Below, piece by piece: positions 13,401-27,400 of a DNA stretch of 64,000 nt. Origin of the DNA: Parus major (lineage: Eukaryota; Chordata; Aves; Passeriformes; Paridae); assembly GCF_001522545.3 (NCBI RefSeq), contig NC_031769.1:21290515-21354514 (forward strand), written 5' to 3'. The position numbers were made by a program, and so were the translations under genes. Positions within the stretch are counted from its first letter, which is position 1. Each line of letters starts with the position of its first letter. Below the pieces are notes generated by a model that was not told the DNA's origin, did not search any database, and was given only the letters and a program-made list of their open reading frames with translations.

Positions 13401-16400
13401 CCTGAACTTTGACACTATTTCATGTGACGGTTCAGTTGCTTCCTTGCGCTCAAACTGAAGCTGTTGAATTTTGTTGTGTTTGCTGTTAAATTCTGCAGGG
13501 TGGGAATATTCAGACCACTTCTGAACATGAGCTCCAGAACTTTGCACAGCTTAAGATTTCTTTCCTGCACAGTAAGAATTTCTATGAATGTCCAAGAAAT
13601 TTCCATGAAGCCTATGAGGGAAGCACTGGACATGCAAGCAGGTGAGCAACACAGATCATTTGAAGTTGCAGACCAAGATAAATAAAATTTCTTAAGGTTC
13701 TCAGAGAGTGAAAACATGAACCAAAAACATACTGAGATGAGCTGTTGTGTGACCAGATATTCAAATTTAGGGAACATGTGAGTTTTTGACAGTCACAGTC
13801 ACTTCTAACTTCTTTCTTTCTATATAAACCACTTATCCAGCCTGTCCATTTTGATCATCTAAGAAAGTGTTTGAGAAATGAAGGACATGAGAAGGGATAG
13901 ATTTTTTTTTGTGAGAGGTGAGACTGACACATTGGAGACTGAAAGTCAGCAATGGTTCCAGAATTTTTCCATTTGTTGTTCTCATCTCAGCTGAAGCCAA
14001 ATCCTAGCTTGGAATCCTTCCTCTAAAGTTAATATTTTCAAAGGAACTACACTCAAATATGTGTGAGATGTCTCAGGTTTTTATTGTGTCTCATTAGTTT
14101 TCAACACACATGTGAAGATCAGTGAAGATCCTGGAGGGACCTCTTGTAATACTGTCAGTAGGAGATGAGAAAATGCAACTGTATAAGCTTTTACATTCTT
14201 AGTGTTATTTTCTGTTTTTTGGCTACCTGCCATTTGATTTTAAGTGGGGATTAAAGGCACTGAAGACACATGCAGCTAAAATATCACAGGTTTTTTTATG
14301 CTAAATAAAGGTAATTTTGTTCAGCTGGTGTTTATCGCCTATTCACAGAGTGACACTTTCATTTCTGAGATGATAATAACCATTCAGTATCAGCATTCCT
14401 TGCTGTTTCAGCAGATAAAGTTATGCTGTGACCAGAGATAGCTGTTGTGCATGCACTTCTGAAGGCTGCTCTGAATTCCTGTTGTATTCAAGCTTGTTGC
14501 TTCATTTCTAAACAGTCTTTTTCCTTAAATTACAACAAAGAATGTGACACTATTGTTCACTTAGTTTCTGGGAACATACTCTGCTGATGACAGTGCCTAC
14601 CAGGAGGCCAAAATATACCCCGAGATACTTGCTGTCTGATGTAGAGAAATATGCAGCGTTTTTACTTCTTAGCATATCACAGATAAACCATACTGTGATT
14701 TTGTTGAGATGGAAAGCAAAATGCTTATTATAAGTATTCTGGGAAGAGCATTTGGGTACAGTTAAGGAAAAGCATAAAGTAAAGCACACTAAAATATTTC
14801 AGTCAATGGCCCAAAGCAAAGCCTGCATTATGATCTTCTGACTGATTCATTCTGGACTTGGAAAGGTGCATTTTTCTTAGGCTGTGGGGAGGCATAAACA
14901 CTGCACAAAGGTAATGGTGTCATACTGGGCATGCTTTAGTTCTGCAGAGTGTCCTAAACAACTGGAAACACCATAGTTTGAAGCTTGGGAATGGGTGCTG
15001 TATTTTAGGCTGTGTGTTAATGTCCAATACTAAATGAGGCTAGGAAGAAAAGGTGAATTGAAGAAATATTTATTTACAGACCGTAGTGCCTTTGAGCTGA
15101 AATCTGCCTAGGCTGTGTTGAGTAGATTTTTATGGTCTACTAGCCATGTGTGTCCATCAAGTCATCCCAGTACATCTAGTGACTTTTCTTAAAAGAATTT
15201 ACAAATATCCATAAGTCAGGGATGATGATTCTTCCTGCTTGATACTTCTAGCTGAAATTTCTTCATGAAGCTGAACTGTCACATTTACAGGAGGCAAACA
15301 AGGGATGTTTGATGTATTCTGAAAAGATGAATATTTCTTTTGGGTATTTATATACCTAAAAAATTTGGAGCTTCTCCAACTGAAACTATTAAAAAAAAAA
15401 AATTAAAAATTCCCCCCTCCCCCCATTGTATCCTTTTCCCACATTGGGGATGCAACAATATTCTGAAATTTAGAACTGCTTGTGAGAGAGAGCTTCTGCC
15501 CATAACCACAAGTAGATCATTGTATCCTATTTATGTAATGTCTTTACAGCTACTGCCTAGGTAATTAAAAAATGACCTGCAAGGAGAAATATAAAGCCTA
15601 ATAATAGCAGCATAGAAATGTAGATCAACTGGTCAATTTTATGGACTTGGAAAGAATACAAAAGCCCCAAATCCTTTCTGGGCAGCTCACTCCAGCAAGA
15701 TACACCACTGGCATAGTCAGACATTTTACTGAGTTCCATAGCTGACAAAATCAGCCCTACTGCCAAAATGCTCAAATACACAACTGAGTCACAGGAGCCG
15801 AAAAAATTCCTCCATATCAGGTTAGCCATACTACCTCTTCAGGTCCATGCTCTTGACTTGCTCCAGTAAATACTGCCATTATAGTTTAAATGTCTTCCTC
15901 TGTGCTCTGCAGGCCTAAGTCCCTCATCTGACCAAGTCTGACTGCATGTACATGGTATTTGTGTCCTTTAATTTTTCCTGACACTTTGTAAAAATGAATT
16001 TTCCATACACAGGCTTAGTATGTATTCCTTTGAGTCATCCAGCACAGGAAGAGCTTGAAAAGCATCATTTTCTTCTAGGCTAGTAGACATACAGAATCTA
16101 TTTTTTTTTCCTCCTTCTTCTTTGGTTTCCTTTTGAAAATGGGGACTTCATTATCCTCTAAGCAATAACCAGCTGACACAGACAGAAATAAAAGTTAACA
16201 CTTAGCCAAGGAGAAATAACTTCGGTATTTTTATAGCTGTGCTTTCTTTGGGAGGGTAGAACTTCTTTTCCGGTGTTACATTTATGATATTATAACTAAT
16301 CAGAGAAAAAGAAATTGTACTGCATTATGAAAGAAAGCAATAAGGAGGGGACATGAAGATGAATAGACTACTTAAGTGAGTAAATGATTTCTGGTGCCAG

Positions 16401-19400
16401 CCTGACAATGACATAGAGGACTTGAGTGTCTCTAGTGCTATCAGGTCCCTCAGACTCCTCAGTATTCAGGGCTTTTGAGGGTTTATGATGAGGTCATTAT
16501 TGCTATGCTTGGCCACCAAGCAGAAGACAGAAGAGGAACTTATTTGAACAACACAAAGTGGTAGTTTCTCTGAGTAAGATGAGTTTGAGTTTTTCAGAAA
16601 TGATGGTGAGCTGTTATTAAATGACATAATTCTTCCAAAAGGTCTTGCTAGTGATCGTGGCACAACAAACGCTTTATCCTCAAAGTGTCTTCCCCTCACA
16701 GTTTCCTGTCACTGAGCTCACAGCACTGACCATTCTCTCTCTGCTCTTTTCTACATCCCCTGTCCTTTCAACTCCCTTTAAAATACACTTATTACTAGTA
16801 GCTATCTTCCTGGTTTCTTTGTCAGACAGTATCCCAGCCTCATTAAGGTTACTTTTTGTGAAGGTGGTGTTTACACCTAACTCAATGAAGTGGGAATGAG
16901 AGGTCTCCCAGAACAAATGAGGATGCAGACTTTCAGGTTCTGCAAGAAGTGTTTTGCAGACATGTGAATATGGATAGAAAAACATGCTGACAGCAGCTCT
17001 GTGTATGAGAGGCTGTACATGGGCAAGAGGAAAATTTCTGTTCTCTATTCCCTGAGTCCATTTTGTTATTTAGAAAAATCAAAACATTGACAGTCAGAAG
17101 GTTCAGGTAGACACTAATAATGGTTCTGGGAGCACCGGCATGTATTGCAGTAAGGCTGTTTTCATCTTGACCACTCTCATCTACATCCTTTTATTTCTGT
17201 AAGAAGTTATTTAAATACCTCAGACAAGTTGTCTGTGTTTTGCATTTTTTTAAAGAATATCAGGAAGTTATAAGAAATATCTCCGTGAAATTTGCTTAAT
17301 AAGAACTTTCAGAAGCATTTGTCATATTTCTGCTGGCAAAGGCAACTGAAAGACTAATTTTAGCAATGTGAAAAGCTGCTTCTATTGTGACAAAAATTAT
17401 GGCCTAAGGGACAGAGCCACCCCCTCTAGAAATTAATACTTACAGAACCATATTTCTTTCAACAATCTGATGGTAATGCCATGGGAAGCTACTAATGGGA
17501 AAGCAGAGCTGTCAGAATAAAAAGTGTTCACCTTCTCTAAACCAAGGAGGCTTTATTTATTCTTTTGAGCAATAGGCGCAATTGAACTGTCTCTCTGAAA
17601 TCTCTGTCTCCTGTAGATAATATGCTTGGTTTTGTACTAACTTGTACTTCTGTTTCATGTACTTGTTATTTTTTGGCATCATGTAGACCTTATGCTCTGG
17701 GGAATAACAATTTCATTAATCTATTTTTGTGTTGCATTCACAATTACAACTAAGCAGTATAGATACCAAATACACTAGAAAACCCCCCACACCATGACTT
17801 TTATATGGGCTGAAAAATGAAATCTTACCTATCAACACAACTATTAAGGTATTAGCAGGCTAATCAAAGCATTCTTATTAGTCTTATTTTGTGAAAACCA
17901 ACACTTCAAATTTTCCAATTATTTTAGCTCACTCCTGGTCATGATGCAATTGATGCTAGTGCCCTCCTATCTCCACCCCTTTCTCCAGAATTGTGCTCAC
18001 CCTTCTGTTGGTCCTCAAGGAGCAAGGGAGAGGGTTCTGGTGTGTTGTTAGTGTCCTGGGTTCTTCACCAGGAGAAGTATGGTGCTGCTGAGGATTTCCT
18101 CCTTCTTACTCTAGGATCAGTGTGGGGCTACTTTTATATGGTTCTTAGCACGTACTGCACGTTACTCTTTCCTCATTGGTCTGCAATTCCTCTTTATATC
18201 TAAATATACTATATATAGTATGTTTAAATTACCTGTGTAGAATATTTGTTCTTTGTTCCCTTTGTTATCTCTAAAGACAGTTTTACTGGCCTCCCAAGGG
18301 CTTAATGACCACTAGTTGATCATTAGTAATTTGTTTACAGCCCTGGAGCATCTGGCTTCATCCTATCTCCACATTTTGAGAACCCCTCCTGTAATCCGTT
18401 ACTTGTATAATCCTCTACACCGGTTTTATTTCAGATCATAGCTGTCTCTGTGCAAAGCAGCTACTGCTCCTCTGCTATCTATTACATACAGAAACAGCAA
18501 AAGTCTCATAAAAATAAACATTAAAATACACAAACCTACAAAGCTAAGCTAAAACTTAAATTAGGTAATTTTCACCTGGCAGGTAAAAAAGTTTTAATGC
18601 AGCTCACCAAGATAAAACAGAGGAAAAGGCAATCCAGGATAATATAAAGTCATCCTGATGTGTCCTAGTTCCCAGTCTTTGGAGATGTAACTCAAACTTT
18701 TTGGGCTCCTATTCACAAAGCCTGCTTGTCAGGCTGTGCTGCTCTGCCCAGCCTAAGCAGGCAAAGAAGTCTTGGCCATGGGGCTCATCAGCCTCATGAG
18801 ATGAGACCTGAAGAGAAGAGCCTGGAGGAGATGGGTTCCTATGTTCTGGGTTAGTTTGTGTTGTCCAAGAACTGAGAGCTGTGCCTCCTCAATTATACAG
18901 CAAACTGCAGGCAGTCAAGCCCCACTCAGTGTAAAATCTGCTATGTGGAAAGAAAGTAAAAAGAACTTGCTTCAAAGTAGCTTCATTTTCTTGCCTGAGT
19001 CCTACGGGTATCTGCAGCATATCTCTGCTGAGGAGCCTGGTCTGACTGATGCACAATAAAAGTGTATACAGATGTCATGGAAATGAGGGCAAAAGGGGGA
19101 TTCCTAACACCTGCTTTATGGGACAGCATTCCTTCCAGGCTGGACTGTGTGTCCCAGTTTGGCCTCAGGCTGGTTCAGTGCCTGCCCTGGGAGGGAGAAG
19201 GTCAAGTTCCAATGAGGAAGAAGGAACGCTTTCTGGTGGATCACAGACAATTCTGTGCCAAAACTGACTTTTCACTGGCTCCTGCCCAGTGGTGTTGCTT
19301 GAATCAAACACAAAAGGAAACAGAGTTAAGTCTATAGATGGTGCTTTTTAAACTATTTCCATAAAATCATATTCCTTCCCAGGGTTTGTACTGTCTTAAA

Positions 19401-20900
19401 GGCAGCTTCCTTCTCAGAGTTTGGGTGAGAGCAGTGGCAACAAGACGGTGGCAGAGGTGTTATATGTATGGATACAGTGGTGTATCTCCTGGTTGTCTGG
19501 ATGTGTGTTCCATGTGGGAGCAGACTTCCAAAGTTTCCTCATGGAAGTGAAAACCCTGCTCTTTGCTGCAGAGCTGTGAGTGAAGAGCACTGTCAGGGCA
19601 TCCTCATGTGGATTTCTTCTCTGCAGATAGACATTGTGGCCTTTTCTGCAGCATGCAGTAGCCCCTCACAGTAAAACTCTGGTGTAATAAATGACACGAG
19701 TCATAAAGCATCTGCCAGTAAGGAAAGTAACTGTCCCAGCTCTATATTGCAGATACTCCTGTTAGTTTATTATAGCCAGTTTACAGGATTTATTTCTGTT
19801 TGACACTGGGAATAATTTTCAAAACCTCTCTAAGACAGAAGAAAATAATTAAATGTTCAATTGCTTCTACCTTGATGGTTAATGTAATCTTCTCACATCA
19901 AGAAGAGAGGTTAAATTTAAAAGGTTTCTTAAATTCCATCTCAAATTGTCGGAACTGCATATATTCAATTTTTTTTTTTTAAATAGAAGAAAATGTAGTT
20001 CCCATATAGATTTCTGCATTCTGTTTCTTATATAAAATATGTTTTTTTAATAAAATCCAAGGCTATGAAATTACCAGAGAAAAAGGAATTAAATGGCTGT
20101 TTAAAATGAAATGCTTCTTTAAAAAACCACAAATGTCTTGGTACTCCAATGCTTTACATGTCACGTGTTCTCTTAACTCATAACATTCTGACAGCCACAA
20201 AAAAAATACTGTTTTTGTCTGGTAGAGGGTAATTTCTATGCTATACTGAAAAATCTGTGATTGTTTTAAATTTGAAAAGCTATTTATAATATCTTTTGGA
20301 AAAATCTGATTTATTGTTACCTTTTAGTCCTATGATCTGGTGTGCACTTAACTGATGCCCACATATATTATGTTGATATAGAATTTTTTTATGAAGACTT
20401 GTTTCACAAATGCCACTAAGAAATAGTGTTGAAAGATCTTTTATCCTAAAGATATTTTTTCTGCCAATTTTAGCAGTAATGGGGGAAAAAAACAGTGTGG
20501 AAAGTTAAACAACCTAAGCAGAAATTATCCAGTTACAGGAGCAAAAGTTCAATAGGGAGGTGGTTGCTGAATGTGTGTTCATCACAGAAAGTTGTTAACA
20601 CTGATAATCACAAAAAAATATTCATTTGAAGTGTTCTCAGATGTAGGACATGGAAAAGACATTCCTTTTAAGTGACAGTGATTGAACTGAAGATGAAAAA
20701 CCCCTTCTTGTTATGTATTATGAAATAATTAATTTTGAAATGATCCATTCTAAACTGAGAAGTGTGTATCTGAATAATTGCAATTGGTGCACAAAGGAAC
20801 GTGTTGGTAATTTTATTATAACTATGGTGTCTGAAGCCTGTTTTATGATTTTATGATTTAGGTATATGTAGCTAGGAATCACAGAGTAAAAATCTTCATC
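10500..20900. other. Anonymous non-coding DNA with homopolymer runs
   Basis: No supported gene or transposon. Low-complexity runs include an A-rich run near 11,690-11,722, a T-rich tract at about 12,292-12,326, and an A-run followed by C-runs at about 15,390-15,425. The longest frames (120 codons minus at 13,415-13,777; 115 codons plus ending at 10,843) have no recognisable domain. A GC-richer patch at about 12,545-12,660 is unexplained. A near-perfect AT palindrome lies at 18,201-18,226. Confidence 0.55.
18201..18226. repeat. Near-perfect AT-rich palindrome
   Basis: TAAATATACTATA is followed directly by its reverse complement with a single mismatch that would be a G-T wobble in RNA. The sequence is strongly AT-rich, so chance or a small TA-repeat origin is plausible. 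Confidence 0.7.
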
Positions 20901-20924
20901 ATCTACCTAAAAATCTTGCATGTT

Positions 20925-20966
20925 GGTCATAAAATGGGATGGGGATGAACATCCCATTTTATGACC
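20925..20966. repeat. Perfect 17-bp inverted repeat with 8-nt spacer
   Basis: The left arm (20,925-20,941, GGTCATAAAATGGGATG) and right arm (20,950-20,966) are exact reverse complements across 17 bp, separated by GGGATGAA. Pairing stops sharply outside the arms. It is therefore shorter than the roughly 30-bp stem typical of an animal microRNA precursor. The exact pairing suggests a fairly recent origin, for example template switching, or a maintained structure. Confidence 0.9.
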
Positions 20967-21699
20967 TGAACTGGGGTGGGACTACACATACAGATTACAC
21001 TGCAAACTGGGAGAAAGCATCTCAGATCGAGTGGGTTTTTCACTCTCCCCAGAAGCAATGTTGTGTTGTGAGCAGGAAGAAAGCAAATATGGAAATACAG
21101 GCCAGCAGTGGAACTGTAGGTGTGTGGGATGGCAGTGCCTCTGAAGTAACAACAACAGTGTCTTCAGAAGAAAGCACAAGTAAATGCAAATATAAATCCC
21201 AAGGAGGCCATGTGGACGGTCCATGGTCCTGCAAATCCAGTGAAAAATGTTTTGAGGGAGTTTGCAGAGGTGTGAGTAAAACTATAGTAGATTTGTAGTA
21301 GGAAAACCAAGCACTGTCAGAATTTATTTTTCTGTAAAAACAGAAAAAATGCACCACACAGTAGAATCTTCTTCACTTACAGAGGTTTTGTGCTTCTAAT
21401 TTGTAATTTCATGTTGTAGACAACTCTGCTATCAAACACTTCCTGGAGAACTCTTTGAAAGGGAGTCATCAATGCAAGATCACTTGGCAAAACAGGTTGA
21501 AGTTCTTTGAAAATCATATGAATAGACTGAAAAGACAGTTGAAAGAAGGCAATGTAGAAGCCTATTATGGTCTAAGTAGTGTAGCACACTGTTGTAAGAA
21601 CCTGTTCTTTTCCCAGGAACAAAAGCAGGCAACCTCAGAGCAATGGAAATATCTAAACCAAGAGCACTTGTGCCAGTATTCTCCAGGTATGACCTCAAT

Positions 21700-22980
21700 C
21701 AAGCCAACAGATAAATACAACATACATAAGTATTTTATAGCTATTTCATAGTTGAAGAAAAGTGTTCCTAATAGCCACCTTTTCTTTGCATCATTTGTGC
21801 AATTTATTATTGGAAGTACTTTGTTTCTAAGTATAACTGAGCAAGATACTTTCTCTCTGGCCTTATATTGCTCTGGGAGCCTAATGGTTCTCACTGGCAT
21901 GACAAGTGGCAAGATCTAATTTTCTTAGAAAGAGGCCTTCTGAGATGTGTGATCCAACACAAGGTATACTTCAATATCAAGAAAGTCTAAATGAAAAAAT
22001 AATTGCTATTTTCCATGACATATAGAAAGCTAAACCTTTTGGCTCCCAGTGTTTTAATTGTACCTGTTAGTTTGGATGACTTAGTGATAGTGTCACTAGT
22101 ACTTAAAACTTTGGTGTACTTTGGAATTGTAAAAATTACATTAATCAGCAACCTCTCAGTCAAAATTGCTTTTCCGTTTCATCTATGCCTTTTAGTATTC
22201 TAAAAACTACAGCGTAAGAATTCTTTGATTATATGGATCTGTTATATTAACATCAATACTGGATGGGTACTTATCTTTAAACTTTGGCCAAGGATGCAGG
22301 CTGTCTAGACATCCCCATAAAAGTTCCTGTTGACTTCATCTGTATAATTTGGAAACACTAATTTATGTATCCACTAATTACACTGGTTGGATATTTTTTC
22401 CCCTGTGAGTAACTCAAAGGTTCCTGGATTTTTTCTTTTTGTGGGTGTAAGTAGGGCTGTAAGATCTAGCTTTAGGTAATTGTATTATCCCAGCTTTAAA
22501 CTGGCAGGTTAATATCAATCAGGAGTCAGTTTCACACCAACAGATTAAGTCCTACTGGATTTTGCTGGGACTCTGTTAGCAGTCCAAATAAGGATACAGG
22601 ATATATTCTTAAGTCATACAGCTGTGTGAACAACTGAAATCGATTGGAGCCATTATTGAGCTCACTTGGATCCCTAGTCTCACAGATATTTATGGAAACA
22701 ATTACACAGCTGAAGTAGAAAAAAAGCATTAAGAGGGATTATGCTGATATTCTGGTTTCGCTGTCTAGGGGTGAAACCACATCTCTTATCTACTTGTGAG
22801 CAATAAATCCTGCTCTTCTAGGAAAGAAAAGGTGATCAATATAGAAAATATTTTATTGTATAATGTGTTTAGGTGTAACCAAAGATTTGGCATGAAAAAA
22901 TGCAATAGAGAGCCTAATGACTAATTCAATTAGAAGAAAAAGTCCTGTTATTTATTTCAGGAGGTGGGCCAATTGTTCAC
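21700..22980. other. Anonymous AT-rich non-coding DNA
   Basis: No gene, known transposon or notable repeat is visible. Small frames on both strands lack domains, and composition is ordinary for the window. Confidence 0.6.
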
Positions 22981-22984
22981 CCTT

Positions 22985-23890
22985 TTCTAATTGTAGATGA
23001 TTTCTTATTTGTTCATGCTATTCCATTATCCCTCCTGGAGCTCTTTGCTCAAGGGCTGGTGTTCATTCCCCTGTTTGCCTGGTCCCACAGCCTGCTGTAC
23101 TCGATACTGCTCTCGAGCTTTCTGTTTGCTACTGAGTCAGGTAGCGCTGCTGATAGGAAGCAGGTTTGGCAGTGCTTTTGCAAGCACTGCAAAGATTTGA
23201 GAATATGCCATGTCAGAAGGTAAAGCCCACATCAAATAAGAACTTTTTAAAGCCTCGGTAATCTATTTAAAATGCCACTCTGGTGGCTTAAGAGACTCTT
23301 ATTGCCTGCAGCTTAAATGACCTAATATGAAATATTCGATTTCTGTTTATTGTGCTGTTATACCTGGGTATCACTCGAGCTGTCATTATTGATTATCAGC
23401 GCTGCTGTCACTGACTAAGGCTGTCTGTGGAGAGCATCCAGTGGCTCTGAGGAGCCAGCAGGGCAGTCTGGGAGCAAGGGGCAGGGCTGGCCCCACGGGA
23501 CACGGGTGGTGGCTGGATGTGCACCGGGGCACGGCGGCACCGCGCTGGTCCTGTGGGCGTGGGCTGCCTTTGATTTCTCCCCGCTCCTGCATGCAGAAAA
23601 GCACGTCCACACCAGCATCCTTTCTCCACAGAGGAGCCGTGTGTGGGGGAGGCACAGCCTCAAGGATGCAGGTAGCCCTAAGGAGATTGCAACAGGATAT
23701 TAATTTAATATTTAACAACGCATATAATGACTCTACCATTGGAGACTGTCTCTGCATCTCCGTGTCCCGCTGCGTGATCTTGCATTCAGCAGAACTTTGC
23801 CAAATCCCTTTGTAAACTTTTCAATCTCCATCTCCACCTGGCTTTGGATTTGTGTTTGCAATTCTCTATTTAAGGAAGTTGCTGCAGTAC
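22985..23890. promoter_or_regulatory. CpG-enriched, enhancer- or promoter-like block
   Basis: This is the most CpG-rich part of the window. Between about 23,490 and 23,605 roughly ten CpGs lie close together (for example GGCACGGCGGCACCGCG), whereas most of the window has almost none. The flanks hold CTGTCA at 23,380 and 23,405 around TGATTA at 23,390, which are TALE/homeodomain-type cores, plus ATTAATTTAATATTTAA near 23,700. Frames of up to 124 codons occur on both strands, as expected in GC-rich DNA, and show no domain. It could be a developmental enhancer, an orphan CpG island or a lncRNA promoter. The CpG enrichment is seen directly; the function is inferred. Confidence 0.35.
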
Positions 23891-24329
23891 CTTATTTTCT
23901 AATGCGTGGGAAATTTGGCTCCTATTTCTAGGCAGGCCAGAGTGGTTTCTAATACTTAAACAGTTATCAGTCATTAAGATATAAATGTAGCAGTTCCTGT
24001 GTGTGAGAAGCATCAAAAGAAAAGAGAATAATAAAGGATATGTGGGTACCTGTTTTCTTTTGAGAAGAAAAATGTAGATACCTCTAGTGTGATTGATATC
24101 AATGAATAATACATAAATATCTGTGGTTCTAAAAGCTGACAGACTTGCCTGGACTGATGAATGTTCAATTTCTATAGAGTTAATATAATAACATATTAGA
24201 AACATCCTTTAAAATAATAATGTCTGACTCAATTTGAATGATCTGAAAACCTTAAAGAGTGAACAAATGAGTACTGAAAACTGTACAATGCTTCTGTGTT
24301 CTACTGTTATAAATATTTTTTAAATATCT

Positions 24330-24480
24330 CAACTAGTTGCTTGCCTGACAATTCAATTATTCAACCTTGTGCTGGAGAACATCATAACAAAATTTGTCTC
24401 TGTACTGACACTGTAGTAAATCTGAAATAAAAGATGTCTTTGGAATGAACAAAGAATCTCCTTGTTAATTTTATTTACAT
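24330..24480. promoter_or_regulatory. Possible conserved non-coding element
   Basis: The sequence is repeat-free with interleaved AATTCAATTATTCAA and CTTGTTAATTTTATTT motifs, rich in ATTA/TAAT cores. It lies just downstream of the CpG-enriched block. Evidence is compositional only. Confidence 0.15.
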
Positions 24481-24489
24481 GATATCAAA

Positions 24490-27400
24490 TGAAAAACCAG
24501 CCAATCCACCTACTACTCATCTGATATCTCTTTCAGAAGTCTAGCACACGAAAATGTAGGATTTTCATTCTTACATGTTAAGAACTGCCTCTTTTCCAGC
24601 TGCACAGTAGTTCTTTGCATGAGGTTTGTACTGAATAAAAATTGGGAAATTAGCCCTTAAAAAATCAGGAACCCCAAGGAGGACCTGGATGAAGTTGCTG
24701 GAGGCCAAGAGGTTCCTGTGGTGCCGTGGGGCCTGAGCTGGTGCCTGTCCCACCCAGCCAGGAGACACACGGCTGCAGCACTGTGGATGTGCTCAGTGCA
24801 GTGTCAGTCCTGCAGGGTTCTCCCTGCAGACACATTTCCCTTCTCCATTCATGGGGCAGTGAAACCCTGTGTTTCTGGAGTCCTTCACTCTCCTCTAATA
24901 GCACATGAGCCAGAAACAGCACTGATCATACACCTTGGAAGACCTTCACAGTGGCTGAGACAAATTTTTGGTGGCAGCCGTCACTCTGGGACCTCCATTA
25001 GTTTTCCTAGAAGGAGGTAGTGCACAGTCCTTAGTGATGGCCATCCCTTGCTCTGAATCTTGGTAGTCCACCTCTGTTCTCCAGATTCCTGTGAAGAAAA
25101 CAAACAGATGCACCCACTTTGAAATGCTTACTCTCCTGTGCTTTATACAGTAAGGCTGTGAGGAACACTGGCACCAGGGTGAAAAGTTGTAATTAAAAAT
25201 ATATTAAGTTCCTAAAAAGATTTAAATTCTGGTCTTAAGCTCACAGATATGAATGGCTCCCACCTGTTGGAGTCCGAGGCACAGAGTGTGTGCCCTTGTC
25301 TCTGATACCCAGCTCTAACATCCAAGAAAACACTGAATTTCATGTAACATCATGAAAACAATTGTTAAATAGAAAAGCTAAAAGTGTAAGTGTGTAGATT
25401 GAAGAGTTTTCTTAAGTCACTGAGTGAAAAAGTTAGTTTAAAGAGCAGAAAACAAGATGAAGGATTTAAGGTGGTGTCTCTTTTCCTTCTTCTTTCTTCT
25501 TCATCTTCTTCTAGAAGTTTTTGAGTAATAGTAAGAGATTAGATAGAAAATGCCACAGTGCAGCACACAGGTGATGGGTCATTGGGTCATTAAGAAAAAT
25601 AATATACGTGTCTATTATTAATTGGGTAAGAATAAGTATAAAGATAAAGAAACTGCATAGTTCAGGACCATTTTGTGCCTTCAGAGCCAAAGTGAGCCAG
25701 GTTATAATGATTTGAACTTGTGCAAAAAGTCTGGGAAGGCCTGCCAAGTCTTTGATAACATCCAAATAAACACGACAAACAAAATTCTAACGAGCTTTAG
25801 AGTTTTCTTCCTGACTCGGAGAGCTGAGATAAACAGAGCTCCCTGTGAGGGAGTATCCTGAAGGAGCTCGGCTCAGAGGAGACCGAGAAATCCATTTCAA
25901 GAAGTGTGGTGTAAAGCAGCGAGAGAGTTTCACCTCCAATTCCTTCACTTGCAGTTATGTGGGGGGGAAAAAAGAGGAAAAAAAATATAAGGTAAAAATT
26001 GTTCTTGAAGAGATACAGGACTTTTAAGGGAAAAGCCATAAGCCATTGTGGAGAAAATAAAAACCTTGGATGTTAATGTACGCTTGATGAGTGCTCAGAC
26101 TTAAGACCAAAAGAGGAAGAAGTCACAACAATATGGATTAGTGTGAAAGGGAAATCCAGAAGAGAGTGATTATAGAGAGGTAATTAGCTGGTGGCTGCAA
26201 GGAAGAGAGGACACATCTGAAGCTCAGTGCTCTTTGTGTTCTTCTGGTAGAAGAGCTTGGTTTACTAGAGTCAGCCTTTGCTCTTTGCAGAGGAACAGGT
26301 AGGGGCAGGTTTCTAAGGCAGAATAGACAAAATGAAAATGTCTGGAAAAACCAAACTATTGTAGAGATAAGGAGTATCTTTCTGGAACCTTCTGTCTTTT
26401 GACTTTTTATGCAAACATTCAGAGCTCATATTTGACACTCATAACCCAAAGCTTCTCTCTCCTCCTGGGTCTCAGCCATGGGTCAGTGTTGCACAGTGGT
26501 AGATTACAGGGGGAATCGCTAATGGGTTTAGCTGCTCCTGGCAGCAAAACTGTCTGAACACGGCAACATTTCTTGAGCACTTTTGCACTAGTTTCTGTTT
26601 CCGGGTGTTACTGTTTCACTCTTATACCTCTCTGCAAAGAGTTTTTTTTTTATTTGTATGGATATAACTCTTATGAAAAGAATTCTGAGGGCAAAGATGA
26701 AAGGATTACAGTGTAGATGAGACAGGAGAAAGGAGTAAAAGGTGTGTTTTGATAAAAATGCCATAGTTCAGTGCAAGACATTCTCAGTGACTACTCTACT
26801 TGCACCGATAATTAAATGTCTTGTATATATATCAAAGATAAGCTTAAATAGCCCTCTCCATGAATAGAAGTTGGACTTTAACATTCTACCATATCAGCAA
26901 TAAATGCAGAAGCCAAGGACTGTATTTATATTGATTCCTGCCTGAGTACTGGTGAGAGACCTGCTGGCTGATGACTTCACACACGCTATCAGCTCTCCCT
27001 TTGCTGGAGGATGGAGCCTGTGATAAGGAGGAGTGTGGTATGCAGAAGATGAGGAATGAGTCAAAGAAAATGCTCACATCTCCAGAGATGACATTGTGAT
27101 GAGCATGTAGGTCTTATTTCAGCTGGTAAACAGAGGTGAACTTTGTGAGTGTGGCTCTGGGACATGAGGCAGGGCAGGCGGGGTGAGCAGCATGGTGCTG
27201 CTGTCCTGACTGCAGTAGGTGGGTGCCAGTGGTGCAGGGCAGAGCTGCAGTGCAGCCACTCTAGAAAAATTCATAGGCACCAATGGCCTTGTTAATGACC
27301 CTCCTTTGGCTCTGTGAGACATAGAAGAACTTGCCTTTAATCAGTCCTGTACAGCTGGGCTCTCCTGTGCAAGGCAGCAGGTCAGCTCAGGTCAGGACAA

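Noticed and set aside
20925..20966. MicroRNA precursor interpretation of the 17-bp hairpin
   Set aside because: The stem is half the usual length and flanking bases do not pair.
20939..21298. 119-codon plus-strand open frame
   Set aside because: Starts inside the inverted repeat, has no domain, and no convincing acceptor opens it.
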